Assembly (NCBI GenBank): GCA_017881465.1
Contig: JADGQV010000006.1
Span: forward strand, 1-46,879
Source of the DNA: Gemmatimonadaceae bacterium
Lineage (GTDB): Bacteria; Gemmatimonadota; Gemmatimonadetes; Gemmatimonadales; Gemmatimonadaceae
Length of the DNA stretch: 46,879 bases
Reading direction: 5' to 3'
How positions within the stretch are numbered: position 1 is the first letter of the stretch; the number at the start of each line of letters is the position of its first letter. Under the pieces are notes generated by a model that did not search any database, had not been told where the DNA came from, and saw only the letters and a program-made list of their open reading frames with translations. Position numbers and translations under genes: made by a program. Of the stretch, positions 33,600 through 42,667 are shown one piece after another.

Positions 33600-34667
33600 C
33601 TACCGCGCCGTGAAGTCGGTCTTGCTCGTTACAACCCGACAGGTCTCGGCGATAAGCTCCGCGGCGTGGTCGAGGTCCTGGATGCTCACGAGCTCGTTCG
33701 GCGAATGCATGTAGCGATTGGGGACGGAGACGAGCCCCGTCGCGACCCCCTCGCGAGCGATGTGAATCGCGTCGGCATCCGTGCTCGTCTCCCGGCCAGC
33801 CGCGTGCAACGAGAACGGAATCTTCCGGGTTTCCGCCGTCTTCTGCAGCATCCCGAACACCACCGGCGAGATGATGGAGCCGCGCGTCAGCACCGGGCCT
33901 CCTTCGATCGCGGCATCACCGAACTCCTTCTTCTCGACGCCGGGATGATCGATCGCGAACGTCACATCGACGACGATCGCCATCTGTGGCGCGATGCAGT
34001 TCGTGCACACTCCCGCACCGCCTCCGCGGTAGCCGATCTCCTCCTGCGTCGTGGCGACGGCGACGACTTTGGCCGAACCGGGCTTGTCCGCGTACCGACG
34101 CAGCGCCTCGAGGACGACGAACGCGCCGATTCGGTCGTCGATCGAGCGCGAGACGAGCCGCCCATTTGGAAATTCCATCGTGCGCGAGTCGATCACTCCG
34201 GCGTCGCCCACCAGAACCATCCCGTCCGCCTCTTTCTTCGTCTTGGCGCCGAGATCAACCCAGATGTCTGTGAACTTCACCGCCTTCTCGCGCTCTTCCT
34301 GTTTTATTAGATGGATCGGCTTCTTGCCCACGACGCCGAACACCTCGCCATGGCGGCCGATGAAGCGAAGACGCTGTCCGACGAGGACCTGTGGGTCCCA
34401 GCCACCAATCGGCTGGATGTAGGCGAAGCCCTGGTCGTCGATGTAGCTGATGATGACGCCGATCTCATCGATGTGGCCGGCCAGCATGATCGTCGGCTTG
34501 CCGCCGCCATTTACTTCGGCGAGGCTGTTGCCGGCGACGTCGCCACTCACCTTCGCGAATTTCTTTGCGTAGTCGCGCCACACCTTTGCGGGCGCGGACT
34601 CGAAGCCGGAAGGGCCAGGCGTATCGAGCAGCTTTTTCAAAAAGCTGAGAGAATCGGAAGCTATCAT
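33600..34667 (-). CDS. M42-family metallo-aminopeptidase
   Basis: 355 residues. Cytoplasmic dodecameric aminopeptidase of the glutamyl/deblocking type. Metal-site motifs: MLAGHIDEIGVII (His and Asp), ATTQEEIGYRGGG (paired Glu acting as base and ligand), VVDVTFAIDHPG (Asp), and HAAGRETSTDADAIH (His/Asp). An inserted dimer domain (YIQPIGGWDPQVLVGQRL) is present. The start ATG 34667 begins MIASDSLSFLKKLLDTPGPSGFE, standard for the family. It is divergent from the M61 gene. Confidence 0.93.
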   Translation of the reverse strand: MIASDSLSFLKKLLDTPGPSGFESAPAKVWRDYAKKFAKVSGDVAGNSLAEVNGGGKPTIMLAGHIDEIGVIISYIDDQGFAYIQPIGGWDPQVLVGQRLRFIGRHGEVFGVVGKKPIHLIKQEEREKAVKFTDIWVDLGAKTKKEADGMVLVGDAGVIDSRTMEFPNGRLVSRSIDDRIGAFVVLEALRRYADKPGSAKVVAVATTQEEIGYRGGGAGVCTNCIAPQMAIVVDVTFAIDHPGVEKKEFGDAAIEGGPVLTRGSIISPVVFGMLQKTAETRKIPFSLHAAGRETSTDADAIHIAREGVATGLVSVPNRYMHSPNELVSIQDLDHAAELIAETCRVVTSKTDFTAR

Positions 34668-34800
34668 CAGGATATATGGGAATTCGTGAAGTTCTGTCGC
34701 TTCGCAGACTGGAGTTTGCGGGCGGCGGTGGGGTCATAGAAACGAGGGCACGACCGAAAAGGCTGCGGGTGTGTCGGAGAGGGTCGAATATAGCATCACG

Positions 34801-34836
34801 CGTGAGTCGCGCCTAACGCGTGAGTCGCGCCTAACG
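34801..34836. repeat. Two exact tandem copies of an 18-base unit
   Basis: CGTGAGTCGCGCCTAACG occurs twice head to tail (34801-34818, 34819-34836) in the leader of the M61 gene, about 100 bases before the chosen ATG. If the longer open frame from 34771 were translated, the repeat would encode RESRLT twice. Confidence 0.8.
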
Positions 34837-34935
34837 CGCCGGCGCGAACGACTCTTGCAAGTCGAGGATCTAAGCGGAGCTACGGGAGGGGTTGTCCTCC
34901 TTATGCCAAACCGGTTACCTGATGTCCGTATCTCA

Positions 34936-36759
34936 ATGGAAATGAGAACAAAAGTCATTGTCGTGCTCGGAGTCCTGCTCGCCGCGCTACCTGCATCGCC
35001 GCGCGCCTCGGCACAGGGCGTAGCGACTTCCGCGCCACTCACCGACATCCGCTACGAGGTGACGTTCACGCGCGCGAACGGCGAGCGTCGGCAGGTGACG
35101 TCCGCGATGACGTTCACCGTGGGAGGGACGGATCCTGTTCTTCTCTCGATTCCCAAATGGACGCCCGGAGCCTACGAGATCGACAACTTTGCGCGCGACG
35201 TCTCCAACTTCTCGGCGGAGCAGGCAGGGGCCTCGCTGGCCTGGGACAAGGCGGATCCGGATACCTGGCGCGTTCGCCCTCGCGGGTTGGGCGAAGTCAC
35301 GGTGCGATTCGACTATCTGGCCGACAGCCTCGACAACGCGAACACATGGTCGCGTCCCGACTTTCTTCTCTTCAACGGGACGAATCTCTTTCCATATCCA
35401 GAGGGCAGAGGATTCGATTTTCCAGCTTCAGTAACGGTGAATACCGAAGCCGGATGGAAGATCGTGACCGGGATGACGCCGGCGGGCGCGCACCGCTACG
35501 CCGCACCGAACTATCACGACCTTGTAGACATGCCGTTCTTCGTGGGACAGTTCGATCTGGACAGCGCGCAGATCTCCGGGACGTGGGTCCGCTTTGCCAC
35601 ATATCCCTCGGGAAGTGTGACCGGCGGCGCCCGGGTCGCCGTCTGGGAGGCGCTCAAGCGCGTGATTCCGGCGGAGGTGAAAGTGTTCGGTGAAGTGCCG
35701 TGGAGCACGTACAGCGTGTTGCAAATCACCGATCCATCTTACGGGGGCGGTTCGGGGCTCGAGCACCAGAATTCCCACGTCGATGTCCTGAGTCCCGGAA
35801 TGCTCGGCACGCCGGTGCTGCCATCCCTCTACGCGCACGAAATCTTTCACGCCTGGAACGTCAAGCGCCTGCGACCAGCCGATCTCTTTCCGTACAGATA
35901 CGACGAGGAGCAGCCAACGCCGCTGCTGTGGATCAGCGAGGGGATCACCGACTACTACGCCGATCTGGCGGAGGTCCGCGGCGGGATCGTGGATGCGAAC
36001 GGCTTCTACCTTCTGACTGGTGACAAGATGTCGGAAGTCGAGGCGCTGTCACCGACGGCGCTCGAGGATGCATCGCTCTCGACGTGGATCCATCCGCGCG
36101 ACGGAACCGAGTACATCTATTATCCAAAGGGATCCCTTGCCGGATTGCTGCTCGACATCATGATCCGCGACGCGAGCGACAACCACAGCTCGCTCGACGA
36201 TGTGATGCGGACGCTGTACAACACCGCTTACAAGAATGGTCGCGGCTTTACTTCGGACGAATGGTGGGCCACGGTGAGCAAAGCCGCGAAGGGAAGATCC
36301 TTCAGTGATTTCTATGCGCGCTACATCGATGGCCGCGAGCCGTTCCCCTACGACAAGGTTCTGCCGCTGGCGGGACTTCGCCTCGCGCGCGACACCGCTC
36401 ACGTTCCGCAGCTCGGAATCGCGAGTCTTCAGGATTCGACCGGCTTGCACGTGACCCAAGTGATTCCGGAAAGCGCCGCGGCGGTGGCGGGCGTCCAGCC
36501 TGGCGATCAACTCATTTCCGTTGGCGGATTCAACGCCGACGATCCGAACTGGACGGGGAAATTCCGCTCACGCTACGCCAGGCTGCCCGAAGGCACGGAG
36601 CTTCCCGTTGTCGTTCGACGCGACGGGGCCGAGCAGACTCTGACGGCTCGGCTTCACTTCGTCACGTCGGTCGGCTCGCGCTTGATCGAGGACGCGCGCG
36701 CTTCGGCAAAGGCGCGCAGGGTGAGGGAGGGACTACTGCGCGGTACAACCCAGCCTTAG
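34936..36759 (+). CDS. M61-family metallopeptidase with C-terminal PDZ domain
   Basis: 607 residues from ATG 34936. Signal peptide VIVVLGVLLAALPASPRASAQ, then the N-terminal beta domain of M61 (glycyl aminopeptidase-like) enzymes. The zinc site HEIFHAWN begins at His301 with the downstream Glu in WISEGITDYYADL. After the helical domain, a PDZ domain occupies about 475-565 (LGIASLQDSTGLHVTQVIPE, AGVQPGDQLISVGG). It is exported and probably degrades peptides in the periplasm. The frame stays open to an upstream ATG at 34771, but that extension runs through a tandem repeat and lacks sense. It ends two bases from the convergent acyl-CoA dehydrogenase gene. Confidence 0.91.
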   Translation: MEMRTKVIVVLGVLLAALPASPRASAQGVATSAPLTDIRYEVTFTRANGERRQVTSAMTFTVGGTDPVLLSIPKWTPGAYEIDNFARDVSNFSAEQAGASLAWDKADPDTWRVRPRGLGEVTVRFDYLADSLDNANTWSRPDFLLFNGTNLFPYPEGRGFDFPASVTVNTEAGWKIVTGMTPAGAHRYAAPNYHDLVDMPFFVGQFDLDSAQISGTWVRFATYPSGSVTGGARVAVWEALKRVIPAEVKVFGEVPWSTYSVLQITDPSYGGGSGLEHQNSHVDVLSPGMLGTPVLPSLYAHEIFHAWNVKRLRPADLFPYRYDEEQPTPLLWISEGITDYYADLAEVRGGIVDANGFYLLTGDKMSEVEALSPTALEDASLSTWIHPRDGTEYIYYPKGSLAGLLLDIMIRDASDNHSSLDDVMRTLYNTAYKNGRGFTSDEWWATVSKAAKGRSFSDFYARYIDGREPFPYDKVLPLAGLRLARDTAHVPQLGIASLQDSTGLHVTQVIPESAAAVAGVQPGDQLISVGGFNADDPNWTGKFRSRYARLPEGTELPVVVRRDGAEQTLTARLHFVTSVGSRLIEDARASAKARRVREGLLRGTTQP

Positions 36760-36761
36760 GA

Positions 36762-37931
36762 CTACTGTTTCAGCACCGCCTTGGCGATCGTCTGCAGCTG
36801 CATGTTGGACGTGCCCTCGTAGATCGTTCCGATCTTGGCGTCGCGATAGAACTTCTCCACCGGATAGTCCTTCGTGTAGCCGTAGCCTCCGAACAGCTCG
36901 ACGCAGAGTGACGTGACGCGCTCGCACACCTGTGAGGAGAAGAGCTTCGCCATCGCCCCCTCCCGCGCGATGTCTTTGCCGGCGTCCTTGAGACGCGCCG
37001 CATTGTACACCATGAGCCGCGCGGCCTCGACATCTGTCGCCGCCTGCGCGATCTGGAACTGGATCCCCTGAAATTCGGCGAGTGGCTTCCCGAATTGCTT
37101 GCGCTCGCTGAGATACGTGATGGTGGCGTTGAGCGCGCCCTGCGCGACGCCGATCATCTGCGCGCCGATGCCGACGCGCCCTTCGTTCAGCGTGTTGATC
37201 GCGATCTTGTAGCCCTGCCCCACGGGGCCGAGCACGTTGTCCTCGGGAACCTCGCAGTTGTCGAGCAGGAGCTCGACGGTGCTCGAGGCGCGAATGCCGA
37301 GCTTGTCCTCCTTCTTGCCGACCTTGAGTCCCTTGAAGTCCCGCTCGATGATGAAGGCGGTGATCCCTCGGTAACCAGCCGATGGATCGGCGTTCGCGAA
37401 GACGACGAAGATTCCGGCCTCCGCGCCGTTGGTGATCCAGAGCTTCTGACCATTCAGCACCCAGCGATCGCCGCGCTTTTCGGCACGCGTGGCAAGGCCG
37501 AAAGCGTCTGAGCCCGAGCCAGACTCCGAGAGCGCGTACGCGCCGACGACTTTCGATGTGAGCAACGGCAGATACTTCGATTTCTGCGCATCGCTGCCGT
37601 ATCGGACGATCGGATAGTTGACGAGCGTGTTCTGAACGTCACAGACGATCGCCGACGCAGCATCCACTTTGCTGATCTCCTCGACCGCGAGCGTCACCAT
37701 GAAGAGGGTGCCGCCGGCGCCGCCGTACTGATCCGGCACCTCGATGCCCATGAGCCCGAGCTCGAAATATTTCGGCAGCAGCGCGGGATCGATTCTCCCG
37801 GCCTTCTCCATTTCCGCCGATCGCGGGCGCACCTCTTCGTCCGCGAATGCAGCTACGGCGTCGCGGAACATCATCTCCTCCTCAGAGAGGAGAGTCAGCG
37901 CGGATGGTGAGGCGGTCGCGTCAGCTGGCAT
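36762..37931 (-). CDS. Acyl-CoA dehydrogenase (short/branched-chain type)
   Basis: 389 residues, cytoplasmic flavoenzyme of fatty- or branched-chain acyl-CoA oxidation, passing electrons to ETF. FAD-binding signatures YALSESGSGSDAF and WITNGAEAGIF, and the helical RKQFGKPLAEFQGIQFQIA segment, are clear. The catalytic base is Glu372 in GTIYEGTSNMQ, the position used by short-chain and 2-methylbutyryl types. The FGGYGYTKDYPVEKFYRDAK block is intact. Its substrate cannot be fixed from sequence. It lies 21 bases after the M13 gene stop region (upstream on the minus strand), so co-transcription from the M13 gene is possible. Confidence 0.94.
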   Translation of the reverse strand: MPADATASPSALTLLSEEEMMFRDAVAAFADEEVRPRSAEMEKAGRIDPALLPKYFELGLMGIEVPDQYGGAGGTLFMVTLAVEEISKVDAASAIVCDVQNTLVNYPIVRYGSDAQKSKYLPLLTSKVVGAYALSESGSGSDAFGLATRAEKRGDRWVLNGQKLWITNGAEAGIFVVFANADPSAGYRGITAFIIERDFKGLKVGKKEDKLGIRASSTVELLLDNCEVPEDNVLGPVGQGYKIAINTLNEGRVGIGAQMIGVAQGALNATITYLSERKQFGKPLAEFQGIQFQIAQAATDVEAARLMVYNAARLKDAGKDIAREGAMAKLFSSQVCERVTSLCVELFGGYGYTKDYPVEKFYRDAKIGTIYEGTSNMQLQTIAKAVLKQ

Positions 37932-37952
37932 GTCGATGGATTCCCTTGCGCT

Positions 37953-40001
37953 CTACCAGATCCGCGGGCGGTTGGCGGCCGACCGCACCATCGGATCACC
38001 GTCCTTGCATCCCCATGCAGCCTTGAACTCCGGCATGTTGCTGAGCGGCCCGTTCACTCTCCAGTTGGACGGCGGATGTGGATCCGAGCTTACGAGGAAG
38101 CGCAGGAACTCGGGACGGTCCAGCTCACGCCACACCTGCGCCCAGCCGAGGAAGAAGCGCTGCTCGGGTGTAAAGCCGTCGATCACCGGCTGTGGATGCG
38201 CGGCCAGCGCGCGCTTCATCGCAGCATAAGCGACCGTGAGACCGCCGAAGTCACCAATGTTCTCGCCCAACGTGAGCTTGCCCTGCACGTGCGTCGCTGT
38301 ATCGATCACAGTGTACGCGTCGAATTGTCTTACGATTTTCTGAGCCTCAGTGTCATAGCGCGCCGCGTCGTCCTTGGTCCACCAGTCACGCATGTTGCCG
38401 GCCTTGTCGTACTGTCGCCCCTGGTCGTCGAATGCGTGCGACATCTCGTGACCGATGACAGCCCCCATGGCTCCATAATTCAGGGCGTCATCCGCCTTCG
38501 GATCGTAGAACGGAGGCTGCAGTATCCCGGCGGGAAAGACGATCTCGTTGAGCAACGGGTTTTCGTACGCGTTGACGGTGGGAGGCGTCATTCCCCATTC
38601 GGTGCGATCGGTGGCCTTTCCTACCTTCGCCCAGTCTCGCGCCGACGCCCATTGCCGGGCGGCGACCACATTCGCGTAGTAGCCGCTGCCGCTGATCTGA
38701 AGCTTGGAATAGTCGCGCCACTTGTCCGGGTAGCCGATCTTGCGGTTGAATGCATCGAGCTTGACGAGGGCCTGTGTCTTCGTCTCCGGGCCCATCCATT
38801 CCAGCTGCTCGATTCGCGACCGCAGCTCTCGCACGAGATTGTCGACGATGGCTACCGCGCGCGCTTTAGCCTCCGGCGTAAATTTGCGCGCGACGTACTC
38901 CTGGCCAAGAAGCTCACCAAGCGAGGCGTCAGTCGCGGAGACGCACCGCTTCCAGCGCGGAAGAATCTCGGTCGCGCCCGTGAACAGCTTACCGAACTCA
39001 AAGTTCTGGTTTACGAAGGGCGTGCTGAGCGACGGAGCGGCGGTGCTGGCCAGACGCCAGCGCAGCAATGTCTTCCAGTCGGCCAACGGGACGGTGGTCA
39101 GCATCTTGTCGAAGTTCGCGAAGAACTCGGGCTGTCCCACGTCGATTCGCTCCACTGCTGGCGCGCCCACCCCTGAGTAGAAGCTGGCCCACGAGAAATG
39201 GGGTGTGAGCGAGTCGGCCTGGGCGAGCGTCATGCGGTGATAGTTCGCGACCACATCGCGCAGCTGAATCGGCGTGCGCGAAGACTTCGCGAACTGGGTC
39301 TCGATTGCGAGCACGGTGTTCGCTTCGTCCGCCGCGCGCGATGGCGAATCGCCGAGCAGCACGAACATGTGCGCGACGATGCCGGTGAACTTCCCGCGGA
39401 AATCGGCCGAAGCGGTGTCGGTCTTGGTGTAGTACTCGCTGTTCGGGAGCGACAATCCGCCTTGATAGAGTCCGGTGATCGTATTGGCGGCGTCGCGTGC
39501 GTCCTGCGCCGAGCCGTCAACCCACGGAGCCAATCCCTCGCGCTTGTCGAGCTCGCCGAATGCCCGCTTCAAGTCATCCACGCTGTTGATCGCGGCGATG
39601 CGATCGAGCTCGGGCTGGAGCGGTGTCACGCCAAGCTTCTCGACCGCGGTGGTGTCCATGCAGGTTGCGTAGAACGCACCGACTTTCCATTCTCCAGTGC
39701 CGGGCTTGTACTGCCCCGAGTTCACGCGGCCCACGCTGGTGGTGAGTATGTCGTGGAGCACCGCTTCGTTCTGATCGAACAGCTCCTGAAAGGAGCCGAA
39801 CTCGGGATATGCAGCGGGGATCTTTGCCCGCTTGAGCCAGCCGCCGTTCGCGAACTGATAGAAATCGTCGCAAGCCGAGCAGGCCGTGTCGAGATTGGCG
39901 CGCTCGAGCGGTTTCGTTTGCGCGGGACCCTGCCCGCGCAGCGAGGCCGCGAGTGTCACCATGAGCATGAAAGAGCTGGCGAAAAAACGACGCGAGTGCA
40001 T
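37953..40001 (-). CDS. M13-family (neprilysin/PepO-like) metalloendopeptidase, exported
   Basis: 682 residues. Signal peptide MHSRRFFASSFMLMVTLAA, then a CSACDDFYQFANGGWLKRAKIP start typical of mature M13 enzymes. Zinc site HEMSH near residue 517 (VIGHEMSHAFDDQGRQYD) with the third ligand in LGENIGDFGGL; substrate-binding NAYENPLLNEIVFPAGILQPP precedes it. The C-terminal RVNGPLSNMPEFKAAWGC fits the family. ATG 40001 has GGGAGG nine bases upstream; the frame stays open to 40094 without support. It is a zinc endopeptidase of small peptides in the periplasm or outer membrane. Confidence 0.93.
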   Translation of the reverse strand: MHSRRFFASSFMLMVTLAASLRGQGPAQTKPLERANLDTACSACDDFYQFANGGWLKRAKIPAAYPEFGSFQELFDQNEAVLHDILTTSVGRVNSGQYKPGTGEWKVGAFYATCMDTTAVEKLGVTPLQPELDRIAAINSVDDLKRAFGELDKREGLAPWVDGSAQDARDAANTITGLYQGGLSLPNSEYYTKTDTASADFRGKFTGIVAHMFVLLGDSPSRAADEANTVLAIETQFAKSSRTPIQLRDVVANYHRMTLAQADSLTPHFSWASFYSGVGAPAVERIDVGQPEFFANFDKMLTTVPLADWKTLLRWRLASTAAPSLSTPFVNQNFEFGKLFTGATEILPRWKRCVSATDASLGELLGQEYVARKFTPEAKARAVAIVDNLVRELRSRIEQLEWMGPETKTQALVKLDAFNRKIGYPDKWRDYSKLQISGSGYYANVVAARQWASARDWAKVGKATDRTEWGMTPPTVNAYENPLLNEIVFPAGILQPPFYDPKADDALNYGAMGAVIGHEMSHAFDDQGRQYDKAGNMRDWWTKDDAARYDTEAQKIVRQFDAYTVIDTATHVQGKLTLGENIGDFGGLTVAYAAMKRALAAHPQPVIDGFTPEQRFFLGWAQVWRELDRPEFLRFLVSSDPHPPSNWRVNGPLSNMPEFKAAWGCKDGDPMVRSAANRPRIW

Positions 40002-40229
40002 CACGACGAGCCTCCCGGTAGAGCAGTTTGGCGCGCCGTCTTGGCTCGGCACGCGTCGCCACAAAGTTTCTCTGAACAATCCGGATCCCAGCACCGGTCC
40101 GCCTCGGCGCCGTCAACGGACGTCACGGCCTCAATTCCGGCGCGATCGAGAATGATCTCCGCGAGTGTTTCGTGGACACCAACAGTGGGCGTGGCGCTTG
40201 TGCAAAATGGCGCCGTGCCCGCTTGCCGA

Positions 40230-40772
40230 CTAGTGCGCGGCTTCGTCGAGGGCGGTTCCCTGGTGCCAGGTCGGGCGCGCCAGGCCGCCGGCATCGTCGT
40301 AGAAGTGGATCTTGTCGGGCGCGTAGATCTTGGTGAGGAAGACGATCTGGCCCGTATGCATCGAGAAATGCTCCACCACGTGGTACACGGCTGCAAGCAC
40401 AGTCGTGTCGCGCTCCTGGATCACGACCGATCGGTCCAGATCCGCTTCGGTCAATCCGGCGAGTACGCCGTCCGCCTCGCGGAGAACCGCCTCGAGATTG
40501 TCGAGCAGCTTCGACCCGTCGGCGCCATCGGTTTGCGCGAATTCGCCGGCGCGGTAGCGGGTGATCGATCGTCCGCCAACGCCGCCCAGAATCCATTCGG
40601 TGACGTTTCCGGTGAGATGAACGAGAAGATTGCCGATGCTGTTGGAGACCTGGTTCGGCCTCGCCCATACCGCACTGCGAGGCAGCGCGTTGACGCAGTG
40701 CCGGAGCTTGATCGGATACTCCTTGGTCAGCCAGTAGCGCGAGCGCGAAAGAAAGATCTCCGGAACCGACAC
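40230..40772 (-). CDS. DinB-superfamily protein (DUF1572-like)
   Basis: 180 residues forming a four-helix bundle, no signal peptide. The putative metal histidines are in NLLVHLTGNVTEWIL and AAVYHVVEHFSMHTGQIVFL, the DinB/YfiT pattern. Members include thiol-dependent transferases and many proteins of unknown role. Its stop region follows directly on the bifunctional methyltransferase gene: the two overlap by one base at 40772 (ATG after the TAG), so it is likely co-transcribed with metH and may act in thiol or one-carbon chemistry, which is inference only. Confidence 0.86.
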   Translation of the reverse strand: MSVPEIFLSRSRYWLTKEYPIKLRHCVNALPRSAVWARPNQVSNSIGNLLVHLTGNVTEWILGGVGGRSITRYRAGEFAQTDGADGSKLLDNLEAVLREADGVLAGLTEADLDRSVVIQERDTTVLAAVYHVVEHFSMHTGQIVFLTKIYAPDKIHFYDDAGGLARPTWHQGTALDEAAH

Positions 40773-42667
40773 TAGGCCGTCCTGGCTTCGGCCGCGGCGA
40801 GGGTGTCGCGGAACACTTCCAGCGCCAGCTCGACCTTCCCGAATGGAGCCGACACCTGCACGCCCTGAACGTGGGGCTTCACGCGCTCGAGCATCTCTCT
40901 CGCGATCGCGATTCCCTCCGCCACTCCGTGCTCCTTTGATTTGGCGCTCGCCGCGCGCATCCGCTCGATGACTTTCGCCGGCACGACAACGCCGGGCACT
41001 TCGTTCGCGAGAAATTCAGCGTTGCGCAACGACACGAGCGGCCAGATCCCGGCCACAATCGGAATGCGCGTGTGCTCGATCGTCGACAGGAATTTCTCGA
41101 GCTGTTTCACATCGAACACCGGCTGCGTGATCGCGTACTCCGCGCCGGCTTCGACTTTCCACTCGAAGCGCTTGAGCTCGTGCGCGGGATCGAGCGCGGC
41201 GGGATTTACGCCGACACCGATCGCGAACCTGGTGGGCGCGCCAATGGCATTGCCGCCCGGGTCCAGTCCGTGATTGAGCTGGCTCACCAGGTTCGTCAAT
41301 CCGATCGCATCGATGTCGAACACCGCCGTCGCGTTCGGATACGGCCCCATCTTGGGCGGATCGCCCGTAATGACCAGGATGTTGCGGAGTCCAACTGCCG
41401 CCGCGCCCAACAGGTCGCTCAGCATGCCAAGGAGATTGCGATCGCGGCAGCAATAGTGGGTTACAGTTTCGATCCCTACTTGTTGCTCGATCAAAACGCT
41501 GGTGAGCAGCGCCCCCATGCGGCTCTGCGCCCGCGGTCCGTCCGGAACGTTGACGGCGTCCACTCCGGCGGCCCGCAGTGCGCCGGCGTCGCGCAGCATC
41601 TTCGACGCGTCGACCCCGCGCGGAGGCACGATTTCGACCGACGTCACGAATTCGCCGCGCGCGATCTTCCGCGCCCACTTCGATCGTTCGGCAAAGGGTA
41701 CGGGCTGCACGCCCGGATCTTCGGGCGGAACATCGGGTTGCACCTGCCGTCGCTCCCTCGACGGAACGCGCGGCTGCCTCGGCGAGAGGGGGCGCACACC
41801 TTCGACCATCGCGGCGATGTGCTCGGGCGTGGTCCCGCAACAGCCGCCGACGATTTTGGCTCCCGCCTGGACGAGGTGATGCGCGTAGGTCGCCATGTAC
41901 TCTGGGCTCGCCATGTACATGCTGCGCCCGCTCACATCACGCGGCATCCCGGCGTTGGGCTGCGCGCTCAGCTTGCGCCTGGTGACCGGCGTCATCTTCT
42001 CGATCGCGTCGAGAATGATCTGCGGGCCAACGGAGCAATTGAGACCGATCACATCGGCGCCAAAGGCGTCCAGCGACTGCGCGATATCCTCGACCGATAC
42101 TCCGTAAGAGGTGTGACAATCGGAGCCAATGGTCATCTGCGCGATGACGGGCACGGTCGGATCCACTTCGTGAGCGGCGAGAATCGCCTGCTCGATCTCG
42201 TGCACATCGGCGAACGTCTCGAGGATGAAGAGATCACAGCCGCCCTCCTTGAGCGCCTGGAGCTGCTCGCGGAATGCCGCCCGCGCTTCGTCGAGACTGG
42301 TGGGCCCGAATGGCTCGAGACGAACGCCGAGCGGACCAACGGCGCCGGCGACGAGGAGATCGTCGTCCGCGACTTCACGTGCAATCTTCGCCGCGGCGCG
42401 ATTGATGTCGGCAACCTGCGCCTCGAGCCCGTACTGAGCCAGCTTGATCCGGTTCGCGCCAAACGTGTTCGTCTCCAGCACCTCGGCTCCCGCCTTTTTG
42501 TACGCCTTGTGAACGTCGCGTACGAGATCCGGGGCGCGCAGGTTCAGCTCGTCGTAGCACTGGTTGATGAACACGCCCTTGTTGTAGAGCATCGTGCCCA
42601 TCGCACCGTCGAAGACGACGACCTGATGCGGGTCGAGAAGTCGAGCGATCAGCGGGTTCTCAGGCAA
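40772..42667 (-). CDS. Bifunctional homocysteine S-methyltransferase / methylenetetrahydrofolate reductase
   Basis: 631 residues from TTG 42667, which has GGAGG six bases upstream. The TTG lies inside the end of metH, an 8-base overlap. Residues 1-290 are a homocysteine S-methyltransferase (VVFDGAMGTMLY; zinc cysteines in GLNCSVGPQ near 208 and GGCCGTTPEH at 276-277). Residues about 350-631 are the MTHFR barrel (SVEIVPPRGVDASKML, TTHYCCRDRN-like VTHYCCRDRNLLGML, ITGDPPKMGPYP). It reduces 5,10-methylene-THF and may also methylate homocysteine, as in Bacillus YitJ. No B12 domain is present, so the first domain would use another methyl donor or hold homocysteine. Confidence 0.94.
   Translation of the reverse strand: MPENPLIARLLDPHQVVVFDGAMGTMLYNKGVFINQCYDELNLRAPDLVRDVHKAYKKAGAEVLETNTFGANRIKLAQYGLEAQVADINRAAAKIAREVADDDLLVAGAVGPLGVRLEPFGPTSLDEARAAFREQLQALKEGGCDLFILETFADVHEIEQAILAAHEVDPTVPVIAQMTIGSDCHTSYGVSVEDIAQSLDAFGADVIGLNCSVGPQIILDAIEKMTPVTRRKLSAQPNAGMPRDVSGRSMYMASPEYMATYAHHLVQAGAKIVGGCCGTTPEHIAAMVEGVRPLSPRQPRVPSRERRQVQPDVPPEDPGVQPVPFAERSKWARKIARGEFVTSVEIVPPRGVDASKMLRDAGALRAAGVDAVNVPDGPRAQSRMGALLTSVLIEQQVGIETVTHYCCRDRNLLGMLSDLLGAAAVGLRNILVITGDPPKMGPYPNATAVFDIDAIGLTNLVSQLNHGLDPGGNAIGAPTRFAIGVGVNPAALDPAHELKRFEWKVEAGAEYAITQPVFDVKQLEKFLSTIEHTRIPIVAGIWPLVSLRNAEFLANEVPGVVVPAKVIERMRAASAKSKEHGVAEGIAIAREMLERVKPHVQGVQVSAPFGKVELALEVFRDTLAAAEARTA

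Noticed and set aside
33267-34310. Plus-strand open frame (347 codons) opposite the S33 and M42 genes
   Set aside because: Antisense to the metal-site motifs of M42; the product is Arg-rich and lacks any domain.
39198-40775. Plus-strand open frame (525 codons) opposite the M13 peptidase and DinB genes
   Set aside because: It spans two real genes and their gap on the other strand, with no ribosome site and no domain.
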